Assembly: GCF_015550425.1 (NCBI RefSeq)
Contig: NZ_JADNAT010000019.1
Location: forward strand, 1-64,000
Source of the DNA: Clostridium sp. 1001275B_160808_H3
Lineage (GTDB): Bacteria > Bacillota > Clostridia > Clostridiales > Clostridiaceae
DNA length: 64,000 nucleotides
Direction: 5' to 3'
Numbering within the stretch: position 1 is the stretch's first letter; every line of letters starts with the position of its first letter. Position numbers and translations under genes: made by a program. The notes below the pieces were generated by a model. That model saw only the letters and a program-made list of their open reading frames with translations, was not told the DNA's origin and made no database searches. This document shows, one piece after another, positions 1-9,277 of this stretch.

Positions 1-123
1 TTATATTTAAAAACTGACTTTACTCTTGCAGTTACAATAGCTTACGCTAAAACGGAAGTTACTTTTTCATTCAACGAAATTTTTATATAACTTTATTTCA
101 ACTTATTTCTATGATTACAATAA

Positions 124-166
124 AAAAGTTCAAGGACGTCGCGAAACGCGACGTCCTTGAACTTTT
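124..166 (-). terminator. Terminator of the capsule operon
   Basis: A perfect 20-bp inverted repeat (124-143 and 147-166) with a 3-nt AAA loop. On the minus strand it is followed by a T-run (127 down to 121) and lies 54 bases beyond the galU stop. The stem core is unusually GC-rich (GACGTCGCG) for this DNA. It has T-rich flanks on both sides, so it may stop transcription in both directions. Confidence 0.9.
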
Positions 167-219
167 AAGCAGCTTTCTTTTATAAGCACAGTACTATTTC
201 ACCTAAAACTCAGAAATTT

Positions 220-1110
220 TTATAAAGCTAATGCTCTTAGATATTCCATAACCCCATCTCTTAAATCATCATTTCTTAATGCATATTCAATATTTGCTTC
301 TAAAAAGCCTTGCTTATCTCCAACATCATATCTTCTACCTTCAAAGTTATAAGCATATATGGCTTCTTCTTCTAAAAGCTTTAGTAATGCATCAGTTAAT
401 TGAATTTCTCCACCTTTACCTGGCTCAGTTTCTTCTAATATTTCAAATATTCTAGGAGTTATAATGTATCTACCTAATATAGCAATATTTGATGGCGCTT
501 TATCTATACTCGGTTTTTCTACTAATTCCTTAACCTTATAAATTCTATCTTCTATGTTAATTCCACCCATTATTCCATACTTTGATACATTTTCCTTGCT
601 AACTTCTTGTACACCTAATACAGATGTTTTGTACTCGTTATAACAATTAATAAGTTGACCTAAACAAGGATTATCATCATTATAAACTATATCATCACCT
701 AGTAAGACAGCAAAAGGCTCATTGCCAACAAAAGTTTTAGCACAGTGAATAGCATGTCCTAATCCTTTAGGCTCCTTTTGTCTTATAAAGTGTATATTTA
801 CCATATCAGAAATTTCTCTAACCATCTCAAGCATTTCTTGCTTTCCATTGCTTTCAAGCTCTAATTCAAGCTCTACAGATTTATCAAAATGATCCTCTAT
901 ACACTTTTTATTTCTTCCAGTTATAATTAAAATTTCTTCTATCCCAGATTGAACACATTCCTCTATTATGTACTGAATAGTTGGCTTATCAACTATAGGT
1001 AACATTTCCTTTGGTTGTGCTTTAGTTGCAGGTAAAAATCTTGTTCCTAGACCTGCTGCTGGGATTACTGCTTTTTTGATTTTAGTTCCTAAACTAAAAC
1101 TTCTGTTCAT
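220..1110 (-). CDS. galU: UTP-glucose-1-phosphate uridylyltransferase
   Basis: Makes UDP-glucose from glucose-1-phosphate and UTP in the cytoplasm. UDP-glucose feeds Ugd (UDP-glucuronate) and galactose nucleotide sugars for the capsule. The 296-aa length is normal for bacterial GalU. Residues 14-43 carry the nucleotidyltransferase loop (PAAGLGTRFLPATKA followed by a PKEML segment); LGDD near residue 137 is the metal site and VEKP near 196 is typical of the family. A GAGAGGGG ribosome site precedes the ATG. It is the last gene of the minus-strand capsule operon, 36 bases after the flippase stop, and a strong terminator follows. Function is certain at family level; the link to capsule comes from position. 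Confidence 0.96.
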   Translation of the reverse strand: MNRSFSLGTKIKKAVIPAAGLGTRFLPATKAQPKEMLPIVDKPTIQYIIEECVQSGIEEILIITGRNKKCIEDHFDKSVELELELESNGKQEMLEMVREISDMVNIHFIRQKEPKGLGHAIHCAKTFVGNEPFAVLLGDDIVYNDDNPCLGQLINCYNEYKTSVLGVQEVSKENVSKYGIMGGINIEDRIYKVKELVEKPSIDKAPSNIAILGRYIITPRIFEILEETEPGKGGEIQLTDALLKLLEEEAIYAYNFEGRRYDVGDKQGFLEANIEYALRNDDLRDGVMEYLRALAL

Positions 1111-1146
1111 TATTATTCCCCTCTCATCATAATATAAAAAAATTAT

Positions 1147-2583
1147 CTAGCCCTTTATCATTTTCCTTAAGTAAAATATTATATTCTGTCTATAAAGAAC
1201 TTTAAAAAGCATAAATACAAATAATAAATAAAATAGCCCTCCAACGGAAACTTGTATTATTGTTGTTAATATTTTAGCTCCCATACTTATTCCAATAAAT
1301 CTAACTACTATAAACATTATTATTCCAGCTGGGAAAAATATAAGTACTGATTTAATTAACTTAGGTATATCTAAGAACTTTTTAAGAAAATAAAATTGAG
1401 TAGCTGTAACAGTTATTTCTGCAATAACTGTAGTTATACAAGCACCTAAACTTCCCAGCTTTTTTAGTAAAACTAAATTTAATAGCAAATTAACTATTGC
1501 TCCTATGGTTACTGACATTGTAAACTGCTTTATTTTGTTTAATGGTACCAATAATTGCGTTCCTAAAACATTTGACCAACTAATAGCTAAAATAATTATT
1601 GAACTAACTATTACCAAGCTATCTATTCCAACAAATTCTTTACCAAAAAACCATGGTGATAATTCTTTTGCTATTCCTAATAATCCAAAGGTTAATGGGA
1701 TTGATATTGCACTCATAAAAAAGAATGAGTTTGAAATATAGTACTTAACTTTTTTCATATCTCCTGATGCAACAGTGTTTGCAATCTTTGGCATCATGAC
1801 AGTACCAATAGCAGTTGCAATTGTAAGAGCCATTTTCACTAACTTTTGTGAGTTTTCATAATATCCTACTTGCACGGTATCTGTAAAAACACCAAGTAAT
1901 GTTCTACTAAGTAAAACATATACTTGTATAGCTATTTGTGGAATAAATAAAGCTATTGATGCTTTTAAATGTCTTAATAAGCCTTTTACCTTAATATTCT
2001 TAAATCCTATTGTCTTGGGAATATATAGCCAGAATGTTAAATTTCCAAACAAATTAGATAAAGCTAATATCAATGTATAAATTACTAAGTCATTACTATC
2101 TTTAACAAATATAAAAATACTAGCAAGTGATACTAACTTTACTATAGTATTTCTTATAACTGTTTTTTTGAATTGCTCAAGTCCTATAAAAAGCCATGAA
2201 ATATCTACTAGGGAAGCTAATACATTTATACCTTGAACTAAATACAGTGTTCTATATAAATTCTCATTAAAAGTAAAAGAAAAGATTATAAATATTATAC
2301 TAGATAATATCATTGTAGACACTTGTACTAGGTATATAGAATAAAAAGTACTTCTTAATTTTTCTTTATTATCTCTAACGTAAGCTATTTGCCTATTTCC
2401 ATATAAAGTTATTCCAACCATACCAAATAAAACAAAATATTGAGTATTAGCAAAAGTAAAGGAGTAGTCTCCTACCCCCTTAGCTCCTAAAACATTTGAT
2501 ACATATGGTACTGTAATTAGAGGCAAAATCAAAACAAGTATTTGATATGATAAATTATATAAAAAATTCTTTACAACTTGCAT
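1147..2583 (-). CDS. wzx: Wzx-type polysaccharide flippase
   Basis: An integral membrane protein of the MOP/PST (RfbX-like) family, expected to flip undecaprenyl-diphosphate-linked repeat units to the outer face of the membrane. It has 478 aa and about 12-14 hydrophobic segments over its full length. The N-terminus (FLYNLSYQILVLILPLITVPYVS) followed by a GxxGVGxYSF segment is the classic start of this family. The ATG lies 6 bases after the glf stop and uses GGAAGG inside the glf 3' end, so the two are translationally linked. One flippase, one polymerase and one initiating transferase in the same operon define a Wzy-dependent pathway. Substrate specificity cannot be read from the sequence. Confidence 0.93.
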   Translation of the reverse strand: MQVVKNFLYNLSYQILVLILPLITVPYVSNVLGAKGVGDYSFTFANTQYFVLFGMVGITLYGNRQIAYVRDNKEKLRSTFYSIYLVQVSTMILSSIIFIIFSFTFNENLYRTLYLVQGINVLASLVDISWLFIGLEQFKKTVIRNTIVKLVSLASIFIFVKDSNDLVIYTLILALSNLFGNLTFWLYIPKTIGFKNIKVKGLLRHLKASIALFIPQIAIQVYVLLSRTLLGVFTDTVQVGYYENSQKLVKMALTIATAIGTVMMPKIANTVASGDMKKVKYYISNSFFFMSAISIPLTFGLLGIAKELSPWFFGKEFVGIDSLVIVSSIIILAISWSNVLGTQLLVPLNKIKQFTMSVTIGAIVNLLLNLVLLKKLGSLGACITTVIAEITVTATQFYFLKKFLDIPKLIKSVLIFFPAGIIMFIVVRFIGISMGAKILTTIIQVSVGGLFYLLFVFMLFKVLYRQNIIFYLRKMIKG

Positions 2584-2589
2584 TGACTT

Positions 2590-3696
2590 CTACCTTCCAA
2601 ATTCTTCTTTAACTATCTTTAAAGCTCTTTCAACTACATTATGCATATCATAATATTTATATTCTGCTAACCTTCCACCAAAGATAATATTTTTTTCATT
2701 ATTAGCTAAGTTTTTATACTTTTCATAAATCTTATTATTCTTATCATCATTTATTGGATAATATGGGTCGTCCCCGTTCTTCCAACTTGCAGGGTACTCT
2801 TTTGTAATTACTGTCTTTTCTTGTTTTCCATATTCGAAGTGCTTATGTTCAATGATTCTTGTATATGGCACTTCATATTCAGTATAATTAACTACTGCAT
2901 TTCCTTGATAATTTTCTTCATCTAATAATTCACTTTCAAACCTTAAACTTCTATAATTAAGCTCACCAAACTTATAATCATAGAATTCATCTATCATTCC
3001 TGTAAATACTATTTTTTCTGCAATATTTTCAAAATACTTTCTATCACTAAAGAAATCAGTATTTAACTTTATATCTATTCCATCAAGCATCTTTTCTATA
3101 ATTTTATTATATCCACCAATTGGAATACCTTGATATTTATCATTAAAATAATTATTATCAAATGTTAATCTAACAGGTAATCTTTTTATTATGAAAGATG
3201 GTAATTCAGTAGCTCTCATTCCCCATTGCTTTTCAGTATATCCTTTTATTAATTTTTCATATATATCTTTTCCTACTAATTTTATAGCCTGTTCTTCCAA
3301 ATTCTTAGGCTCATTTATATTAGCTTCTTTAACCTGCTCTTGAATTTTTGCTAATGCCTCTTTCGGTGTTTTTACCTTCCATAATTGATAAAATGTATTC
3401 ATATTAAATGGTAGATTATATAATTCTCCCTTATAATTAGCAACCGGAGAATTTGTATATCTATTAAATTCTACAAAGCTATTCACATAATCCCAAACCT
3501 CTTTGTTGCTTGTATGGAATATATGCGCTCCATATTTATGAACATTTATACCTTCTACATTTTCACAATAAATGTTCCCACCTATATGGTTTCTTTTATC
3601 TATAATTAAACATCTTTTTCCTCTTTTCTTTGCTTCATAAGCGAAAATTGAACCAAATAGTCCCGATCCTACTATTAAATAATCATATATTTGCAT
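2590..3696 (-). CDS. glf: UDP-galactopyranose mutase
   Basis: A flavoenzyme that interconverts UDP-galactopyranose and UDP-galactofuranose, the Galf donor. The 368-aa length is typical. The N-terminus has the FAD-binding GSGLFG loop and an acidic end of the second strand (IIDKRNHIGGN). YTEKQWG near residue 174 and the C-terminal GGRLAEYKYYDMH motif, with the conserved FAD/substrate-binding arginine, are family hallmarks. An AGGGGA ribosome site precedes the ATG. A GlfT2-like transferase lies in the same operon (5902-6783), so galactofuranose in the polymer is a strong prediction. Confidence 0.96.
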   Translation of the reverse strand: MQIYDYLIVGSGLFGSIFAYEAKKRGKRCLIIDKRNHIGGNIYCENVEGINVHKYGAHIFHTSNKEVWDYVNSFVEFNRYTNSPVANYKGELYNLPFNMNTFYQLWKVKTPKEALAKIQEQVKEANINEPKNLEEQAIKLVGKDIYEKLIKGYTEKQWGMRATELPSFIIKRLPVRLTFDNNYFNDKYQGIPIGGYNKIIEKMLDGIDIKLNTDFFSDRKYFENIAEKIVFTGMIDEFYDYKFGELNYRSLRFESELLDEENYQGNAVVNYTEYEVPYTRIIEHKHFEYGKQEKTVITKEYPASWKNGDDPYYPINDDKNNKIYEKYKNLANNEKNIIFGGRLAEYKYYDMHNVVERALKIVKEEFGR

Positions 3697-3732
3697 AACT
3701 TTTCCCCTTATATACTATAAAAAAATTTTTCA

Positions 3733-4584
3733 CTAATACTTTCTAATATCTATTAAATTTCCAACTACAGTATTAATTTCTTTTGGTTCATACAATTCTA
3801 CACCAGCACCTGGAGTGAATGTTAGTTCTCCAAAATAAACCTTCTCCCCTACTGAATATAAATCAACTCTCACAAACTGAAAGTCTTGACATAACTTAGA
3901 TGCTACTTCTATCATTTTCTCTAAATTTTTAGGTTTATCTATCTTGTATTCAATATTATCATGAACGCATTTCCACGGTAATTTACTCCAACTTAAATCA
4001 TAAAAATTTCTTTTATGTCCTCTAAATCTATCAATATCTAGCTGAATAAATTGCGGCTTTCCTTCTGAACAGAAAAACTTATAATCCATCAAATTTCCTG
4101 AAACATCTTCTAAATATTCTTCACACATTATTATAGGTTCAATGTTCTTATATTGAACTTCTCTAAGTTTATAATAAAAATTTTCTTTCATCCATTTAGA
4201 TATCATTTTTTTATACTCATTAATATTTGATTTATTTTTATCTTTACAAATTATATTTTGCCCTGAGCTATGATTGGCTTTTAAAACAAATTTATTTGGT
4301 AACTTTTCAAAATCAATTTCATCAGACGATTTAAAACAATCAATTAGCGGTATCAAGTATTCATTTCCAATTTTTCTTTCAACATAACATCTGACTTTAT
4401 ATTTATCAACAAATTCACTATATTTGTTTAAATCACAATTAATCTTTATATATTGAATCTTTTCATAAAATGTTTTCGGTGATTTTAAATTAGGCTTTAA
4501 TTTTGTTTTAATGTATCCAGTTAGTAATATATATAGTTTATCGCTCATAATATACGCAAATAATTTAGATATTTTATAGTTCAT
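3733..4584 (-). CDS. ATP-grasp (TupA-like) protein of capsule locus
   Basis: A 283-aa soluble protein resembling the ATP-grasp TupA-like family found in teichuronopeptide and many capsule loci. These are thought to ligate amino acids or related groups onto a sugar carboxyl. Visible marks are FVLKANHSSGQNI (residues ~98-110, the ATP-grasp lysine and glycine-rich loop), CEEYLED (~157, nucleotide clamp) and FVRVDLY with a GELTFTPGAG segment near the C-terminus (metal and phosphate residues). UDP-glucuronate made by Ugd would provide a carboxyl acceptor, but this is inference. The start overlaps the end of the next upstream gene by 11 bases and has a GGAGAG ribosome site. Some relatives are annotated only as glycosyltransferases. 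Confidence 0.82.
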   Translation of the reverse strand: MNYKISKLFAYIMSDKLYILLTGYIKTKLKPNLKSPKTFYEKIQYIKINCDLNKYSEFVDKYKVRCYVERKIGNEYLIPLIDCFKSSDEIDFEKLPNKFVLKANHSSGQNIICKDKNKSNINEYKKMISKWMKENFYYKLREVQYKNIEPIIMCEEYLEDVSGNLMDYKFFCSEGKPQFIQLDIDRFRGHKRNFYDLSWSKLPWKCVHDNIEYKIDKPKNLEKMIEVASKLCQDFQFVRVDLYSVGEKVYFGELTFTPGAGVELYEPKEINTVVGNLIDIRKY

Positions 4585-5608
4585 TTAAATTACTCTCCTT
4601 CAATAATTCCATTTCAAAATCTTTTATAACTTCTTCTATTAAAAATTTTTTTGCATTATCATATGAATTTTTTTTAAAAACATTAATAATATCTTTATTT
4701 TTAATCATTAATTCCATCTTTAGACATAATGAATCATAATCTTTATATCTATGAATAAATCCTACAACATTATCTTCAACATATTGATGAGCATATTTCC
4801 ATTCAGATACTAATATAGCAAGCCCTGATATATATGCATCTATAAGTGCACCTGGTAATCCTTCTCCAGTATGATAAGTCGGTAAAATAAAAACATCATA
4901 TTTTGACAATACTTTATATTCATCAGAATTATTTGGCTCGATAATTCCCTTATAATTAACCCCTTCAACAAAGAATCCCTTTAAATGTTCTAAATAATCA
5001 CTATCAACTTGTCCATAAATATCAAAACTAATATTTTCATATCTTAATTTTAAATCTGCAAAAGCGTTTATTGCCTCTTCTATACCTTTTTCTTTTATAA
5101 CTCTAGAAAAAAATACAAATTTAACTGTTTTGTCTATATTCCTTAACATCGGTCTATAGTTTACTTTTCTAAAATTATTTTGTTGCTCTACATTATGGAA
5201 TCCCATTTCTTTCATCTCATTTACCATATCTATGGGTTCAATATATATTTTCCTTATTTTTTTATATATTTTACTATCGAATTCACCTTTTTTTATCATT
5301 GTTGATAGCATGCCTCCAGCAACAAAATAATAAATAGGCTTTTTACACTTTATATAATACAAAAACTTCAAAAATATATAAGCCCCATTTGAAGATGAAC
5401 TTATTATAATCCCATTACTACGTCTATAGTTTATTAGTATTTTAGATATAATTTGCAAAAAGTTAGTTCTCCAAGAATCCACATCCACAGTATTCAAATC
5501 AATATACTTTTTTTCCTTTAACCATTCTTCTAAAACTCTACTCTTTATTGTTACACCATCTAATCTATTTCTTCTTTTTGATAAACTACCAATATAAAGT
5601 ATTCTCAT
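4574..5608 (-). CDS. Glycosyltransferase family 4 (GT-B fold)
   Basis: A 344-aa predicted cytoplasmic glycosyltransferase that would add one sugar to the lipid-linked repeat unit. The C-terminal half holds the GT4 donor-binding domain: FVFFSRVIKEKGI (~166-178), then VFILPTYHTGEGLPGALIDAY (~240-260) containing the EX7E-like acidic pair. The N-terminal acceptor domain is poorly conserved and includes a hydrophobic stretch. It overlaps the ATP-grasp gene by 11 bases, implying translational coupling. An AGAGG ribosome site precedes the ATG. Upstream lies a 293-base gap, the only large gap in the operon. Sugar specificity is unknown. Confidence 0.88.
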   Translation of the reverse strand: MRILYIGSLSKRRNRLDGVTIKSRVLEEWLKEKKYIDLNTVDVDSWRTNFLQIISKILINYRRSNGIIISSSSNGAYIFLKFLYYIKCKKPIYYFVAGGMLSTMIKKGEFDSKIYKKIRKIYIEPIDMVNEMKEMGFHNVEQQNNFRKVNYRPMLRNIDKTVKFVFFSRVIKEKGIEEAINAFADLKLRYENISFDIYGQVDSDYLEHLKGFFVEGVNYKGIIEPNNSDEYKVLSKYDVFILPTYHTGEGLPGALIDAYISGLAILVSEWKYAHQYVEDNVVGFIHRYKDYDSLCLKMELMIKNKDIINVFKKNSYDNAKKFLIEEVIKDFEMELLKESNLNEL

Positions 5609-5901
5609 TTCAACCTCTTCTTAATATAATTATATTTATCAAATATTTTTCATTAATATAATAGTGCTATTATCAATCATCTTTCTTTATTAAACATCTA
5701 AACTATTACTATGTTTTTTATTATAATTTTAAATACTACAACATTCACTCAAATTACAATATTATTTATATTACGATATTTAAATAATTTTTACTTTATA
5801 TAACTAAACACTAGTTATAATAATCTATTGCTAATTCCATTTGAAATAAATTTACAATTTAAAATTTCTTTACATTTAATATATTTCTCTACATAAATAT
5901 G
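5609..5901. other. AT-rich gap inside the capsule operon
   Basis: A stretch of 293 bases, about 85% A+T, with no open reading frame I would defend on either strand. It interrupts an otherwise tightly packed operon. On the minus strand it contains TTGATA and TATAAT-like hexamers, so a weak internal promoter is possible, but spacings are poor. It may be a scar of a lost gene or a recombination joint. Confidence 0.5.
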
Positions 5902-6783
5902 TTAAAAACTTAAATAATCAACATTAGGATTAAACCTAACCCCTTTATAGAATCCACTTAATAGTATTCTTATCCTAATAACTTTTTTATTTTCAGACCT
6001 TAGTAATATTTTTATAATTGATTTAATTATATATCTATAATAAATCATCATATTTTTATTTTTTTTCAAAATATAGTATTTATTTCTAAACTCCAATTTA
6101 CATCTCTCTAATCTCATCCCTTCTTCGTACACTATGTCTGGTCCCTTATTCTCCCCCATCTTATGTGTTACTGTACTATTTACTGACATATAACAATTAA
6201 AATTCTTAGATACTCTCAGTGTATACTCCAAATCATCTCCCCAAATAAAAAACTCCTTAATAGGTAATCCACATTTTTCTATAGCTTCATTATTTAATAA
6301 TAAAGAAACAAAAGATGCTGAATCTACTTTTATCAATCCTTTGCTAATTTTATCTGACCATTGCTTATTTAAAGTTGGAATATTCATTACACACGGAGTA
6401 TTATCTTTATATAAAACATGACTACAAACAAATCCATACTTTTCCCCTTCTACACTTTTCAACATATTTACTAATGTATCTTTTCTAACTATTGTGTCAT
6501 CATCCATTATCCAATAATTGTCAAAGTTCATTTTGTAAGCAAATTTTATTCCCTCGTAAAATCCTCCTGCTCCACCTATATTATTTTCTAACATTATAGG
6601 AACTATTAGTTCATTGTACTCTTTTTGTATTTTTAACAGATATTCATTAGTTCCATCAGTACTAGCATTATTTACAACTATTATTTTTGAAAGTTTATAG
6701 TCTTGATTTATTAACGCCTCTATGCTTTCTCTCAATAACTCTAATCTATTAAAAGTAACTATAATAGCACAAATTTTTTTCAT
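5902..6783 (-). CDS. GlfT2-like galactofuranosyltransferase (GT2)
   Basis: A 293-aa GT-A glycosyltransferase of the GT2 family. The N-terminus CAIIVTFNRLELL, then VVNNASTDGTNEYL, is the nucleotide-binding part. WIMDDDT (~92-98) supplies the DXD metal site. GWGGG-like elements are replaced by NNIGGAGGFYEGI (~67-79), which is characteristic of the rhamnosyl/galactofuranosyl subgroup. FIWGDDLEYTLR (~183-194) carries the catalytic-base acidic residues. With glf in the operon, transfer of Galf from UDP-Galf is the best prediction. The start codon directly abuts the upstream gene's stop (0-base gap), with a GGTGG ribosome site. Confidence 0.87.
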   Translation of the reverse strand: MKKICAIIVTFNRLELLRESIEALINQDYKLSKIIVVNNASTDGTNEYLLKIQKEYNELIVPIMLENNIGGAGGFYEGIKFAYKMNFDNYWIMDDDTIVRKDTLVNMLKSVEGEKYGFVCSHVLYKDNTPCVMNIPTLNKQWSDKISKGLIKVDSASFVSLLLNNEAIEKCGLPIKEFFIWGDDLEYTLRVSKNFNCYMSVNSTVTHKMGENKGPDIVYEEGMRLERCKLEFRNKYYILKKNKNMMIYYRYIIKSIIKILLRSENKKVIRIRILLSGFYKGVRFNPNVDYLSF

Positions 6784-7920
6784 TTATTCCACCTTCTTTA
6801 TATTGATTAAAGACATATATATTTCTATATGCTTTTTAACTGATCTATTAATATCAAACTTATTTATATCATTCTTTGAACTTTCATAAAACATATATCT
6901 CTTTTTTTTATCTATTATTAGGCTCATCACCGCATTTGCTAACTTTTCTTCATCTTTTGGAGGTATAACTATTCCATTTATATTATTTTTAATAATTTCT
7001 GTATTACTTCCAACATCAGTGCATACTATGGAAATTCCTGATACTAACGCCTCTATCAATGATATTGAAAGTCCTTCATATATTGAACTCATTATATATA
7101 CATCATTTTTTAATAATTGCTTCGATATATCACTTACAACGCCATTAAAACATACTTCTTCTAAATTATTTTCATTTGCATATTCTATTAATTCTTTCTT
7201 TTTTTCACCATCACCAAATATATTCAAATTTGGCACTTTCAAATTATTAATTTGACATTCATCTTTTAAAATTTTAAATGCCTTTAATAAAGTCAAATGG
7301 TCTTTCTGCTGAGTTAATCTTCCCACAGAAATAAGATTATTTATAGTTTTTAAATCACGCTTACAAATAAATTTTTTAATATTTATTCCGTTTACTATTT
7401 CTATAACATTATTTTTTTTAATACCAACCTCATTTGTTAAAATTGTTGTTACTTTTTTTGATATTGAGATAATTTTTTTAACTTTTAAACTAAGAAAATA
7501 CTTATGCAATCTAGGATATACAATTTTAGTATTATGTATAGTTTCTACAATATTGACATTATTAAAGAGTAAGCTTGAAACTACATGCATAGTTACTGTC
7601 TCCAAATGACAATGAATAATATTGGGATTAAAATCGAAATAAAGTTGCCTTATTCTCTTTATCATTCTAACTTTATTCATTAGTCCTTTTCTTTTATTAA
7701 TAAATTTAACTTCAATATTATTCTTATTCATTTCACTTATATATTCATTTTCAAATTTGATTGCCTTTTCATTTCCTTTTGAAAGAACTTCTGCTTTATA
7801 AACAACCCATATTTGTAATGAAATATCTGGAAATACTTCTCTAATTCCAGTTAATAAATTTTTTACTAGCATTTCTGCTCCACCTGCTGAGCAGCAATGT
7901 ATAACATGTACAATTCTCAT
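6784..7920 (-). CDS. Glycosyltransferase family 4 (GT-B fold)
   Basis: A 378-aa cytoplasmic glycosyltransferase. The N-terminus VIHCCSAGGAEMLVKNLL has the GGAE loop typical of GT4 enzymes with an N-terminal GT4-like fold. The C-terminal donor domain shows LISVGRLTQQKDH (~192-204), NIFGDGEKKKEL (~228-239) and VYIMSSIYEGLSISLIEAL (~275-293) with the EX7E motif intact. It should add a sugar to the capsule repeat unit. It overlaps the polymerase gene by 4 bases (ATGA), so translation is coupled. A GGGAAGGG ribosome site precedes the ATG. Specificity is unknown. Confidence 0.9.
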   Translation of the reverse strand: MRIVHVIHCCSAGGAEMLVKNLLTGIREVFPDISLQIWVVYKAEVLSKGNEKAIKFENEYISEMNKNNIEVKFINKRKGLMNKVRMIKRIRQLYFDFNPNIIHCHLETVTMHVVSSLLFNNVNIVETIHNTKIVYPRLHKYFLSLKVKKIISISKKVTTILTNEVGIKKNNVIEIVNGINIKKFICKRDLKTINNLISVGRLTQQKDHLTLLKAFKILKDECQINNLKVPNLNIFGDGEKKKELIEYANENNLEEVCFNGVVSDISKQLLKNDVYIMSSIYEGLSISLIEALVSGISIVCTDVGSNTEIIKNNINGIVIPPKDEEKLANAVMSLIIDKKKRYMFYESSKNDINKFDINRSVKKHIEIYMSLINIKKVE

Positions 7921-9269
7921 TTTTTCCCTTCCCTATCTATCTCTAACTTTGAATATCTTACGTCCAATACTAAAAACAGGCAAAAATAGAAATAATTACT
8001 TCCTATACCATGTAAAACAACACCTGTGGAAAGTAATGCAATTAATGGCAAAAAAATTATTGATTCATTTTCCTTCCTCATTTTCATTATTATATTTATA
8101 AGTCCTAAAATCATTATTGATGATAAAATTACTCCAAATAAAACTATATGCTCTAAATACAGACTATGAGCTTGCGTTCCCGAAATACCAACAGATAATT
8201 CCCATCTAGAATTATATTTCTCGAATCCTATTCCAAATAAAATGTATTTTAAAGAACTAGCTATTATATCAATAAAATGTTGATATACTCCTCCTCTTCC
8301 AGTAGATATATCCTCAACTGAAAATCTAATCAGATAATTTTGTACCATACTATTTTGCAATATTTTATTAATATTACTCACCAATAAAATTATTAATAAT
8401 ATAGTGATTACTAACATAACATATATAACCTTTATTTTTTTTCTCTTAACTACATACTCATACAATATGTAAAATATTGTAACAAACATTACTATTCCCA
8501 CTCCAAGAATAAACATTTTTGAGTATGTTTCGAAACAAAACATAGTTATTATTATAATAATTAAAAGATTTATAATTGCGTATTTTTTTTCTTTCTTTTG
8601 AAACATTAATACTATTAATAAAGATATTAATAGTAACCCTACTTGAGCATAGCTATTTGTCTCTCCCATTAATCCAACAAATCTCAATGTAATTTTCCCA
8701 GAATTCCATACAAACCCTGTTCCCCAAGCAAAAAATTTCATTATCTCTTTATTCATTGCATATTGACCCAGAAAGGAAGATATTATAAATGATATGGAAT
8801 ATAGGTAAATTAATTTATTTATATTAAGCTTTTTTATATCATAATTCAAAACAAATACAGTAAACATTAAAAACCATGATATATAGGCTAATAAATCGTT
8901 ACCAAAAACATTGTAACTTGTTAAAATGAAAGTTATTAAAAGATAAATATATCTATATTTAATTTTATTAAAACTCGCTCTATTATTTATGTATAATAGA
9001 TATTTAATAATATAAATTAACAGAAAAATATTAAAATAACTAGTTGTACCTATTTTTAAAGTTAATATATTGAAAAATGGAAGACATACAAAGATTAAGC
9101 CCAATACAACTTCTATACTTGAAAAAATTATAATTAATAGTATTATTGAAAAAGAAAAAATTATGAACATATCGTTTGATACTACATGTGAAATAAAAAT
9201 ATTTATTAACATAATAATGGTTATTATATATTTATATTGCTCTTTAAATCTAATACTTTTACCTAACAT
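7917..9269 (-). CDS. wzy: Wzy-type polysaccharide polymerase
   Basis: A 450-aa membrane protein with about 11-13 hydrophobic helices covering nearly the whole chain. The large polar loop near residues 300-375 (GRGGVYQHF, GIGFEKYNSRWE, GTQAHSLYLEHIVLFG) matches the O-antigen ligase/polymerase (Wzy_C) pattern, in which conserved arginine and histidine residues act at the outer face. It should join repeat units outside the membrane. Sequence conservation in Wzy is low; the call rests on topology, this loop and the locus. A 4-base overlap with the downstream GT4 and a GGAG ribosome site fit its place in the operon. Confidence 0.85.
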   Translation of the reverse strand: MLGKSIRFKEQYKYIITIIMLINIFISHVVSNDMFIIFSFSIILLIIIFSSIEVVLGLIFVCLPFFNILTLKIGTTSYFNIFLLIYIIKYLLYINNRASFNKIKYRYIYLLITFILTSYNVFGNDLLAYISWFLMFTVFVLNYDIKKLNINKLIYLYSISFIISSFLGQYAMNKEIMKFFAWGTGFVWNSGKITLRFVGLMGETNSYAQVGLLLISLLIVLMFQKKEKKYAIINLLIIIIITMFCFETYSKMFILGVGIVMFVTIFYILYEYVVKRKKIKVIYVMLVITILLIILLVSNINKILQNSMVQNYLIRFSVEDISTGRGGVYQHFIDIIASSLKYILFGIGFEKYNSRWELSVGISGTQAHSLYLEHIVLFGVILSSIMILGLINIIMKMRKENESIIFLPLIALLSTGVVLHGIGSNYFYFCLFLVLDVRYSKLEIDREGKK

Positions 9270-9277
9270 ATTTACTC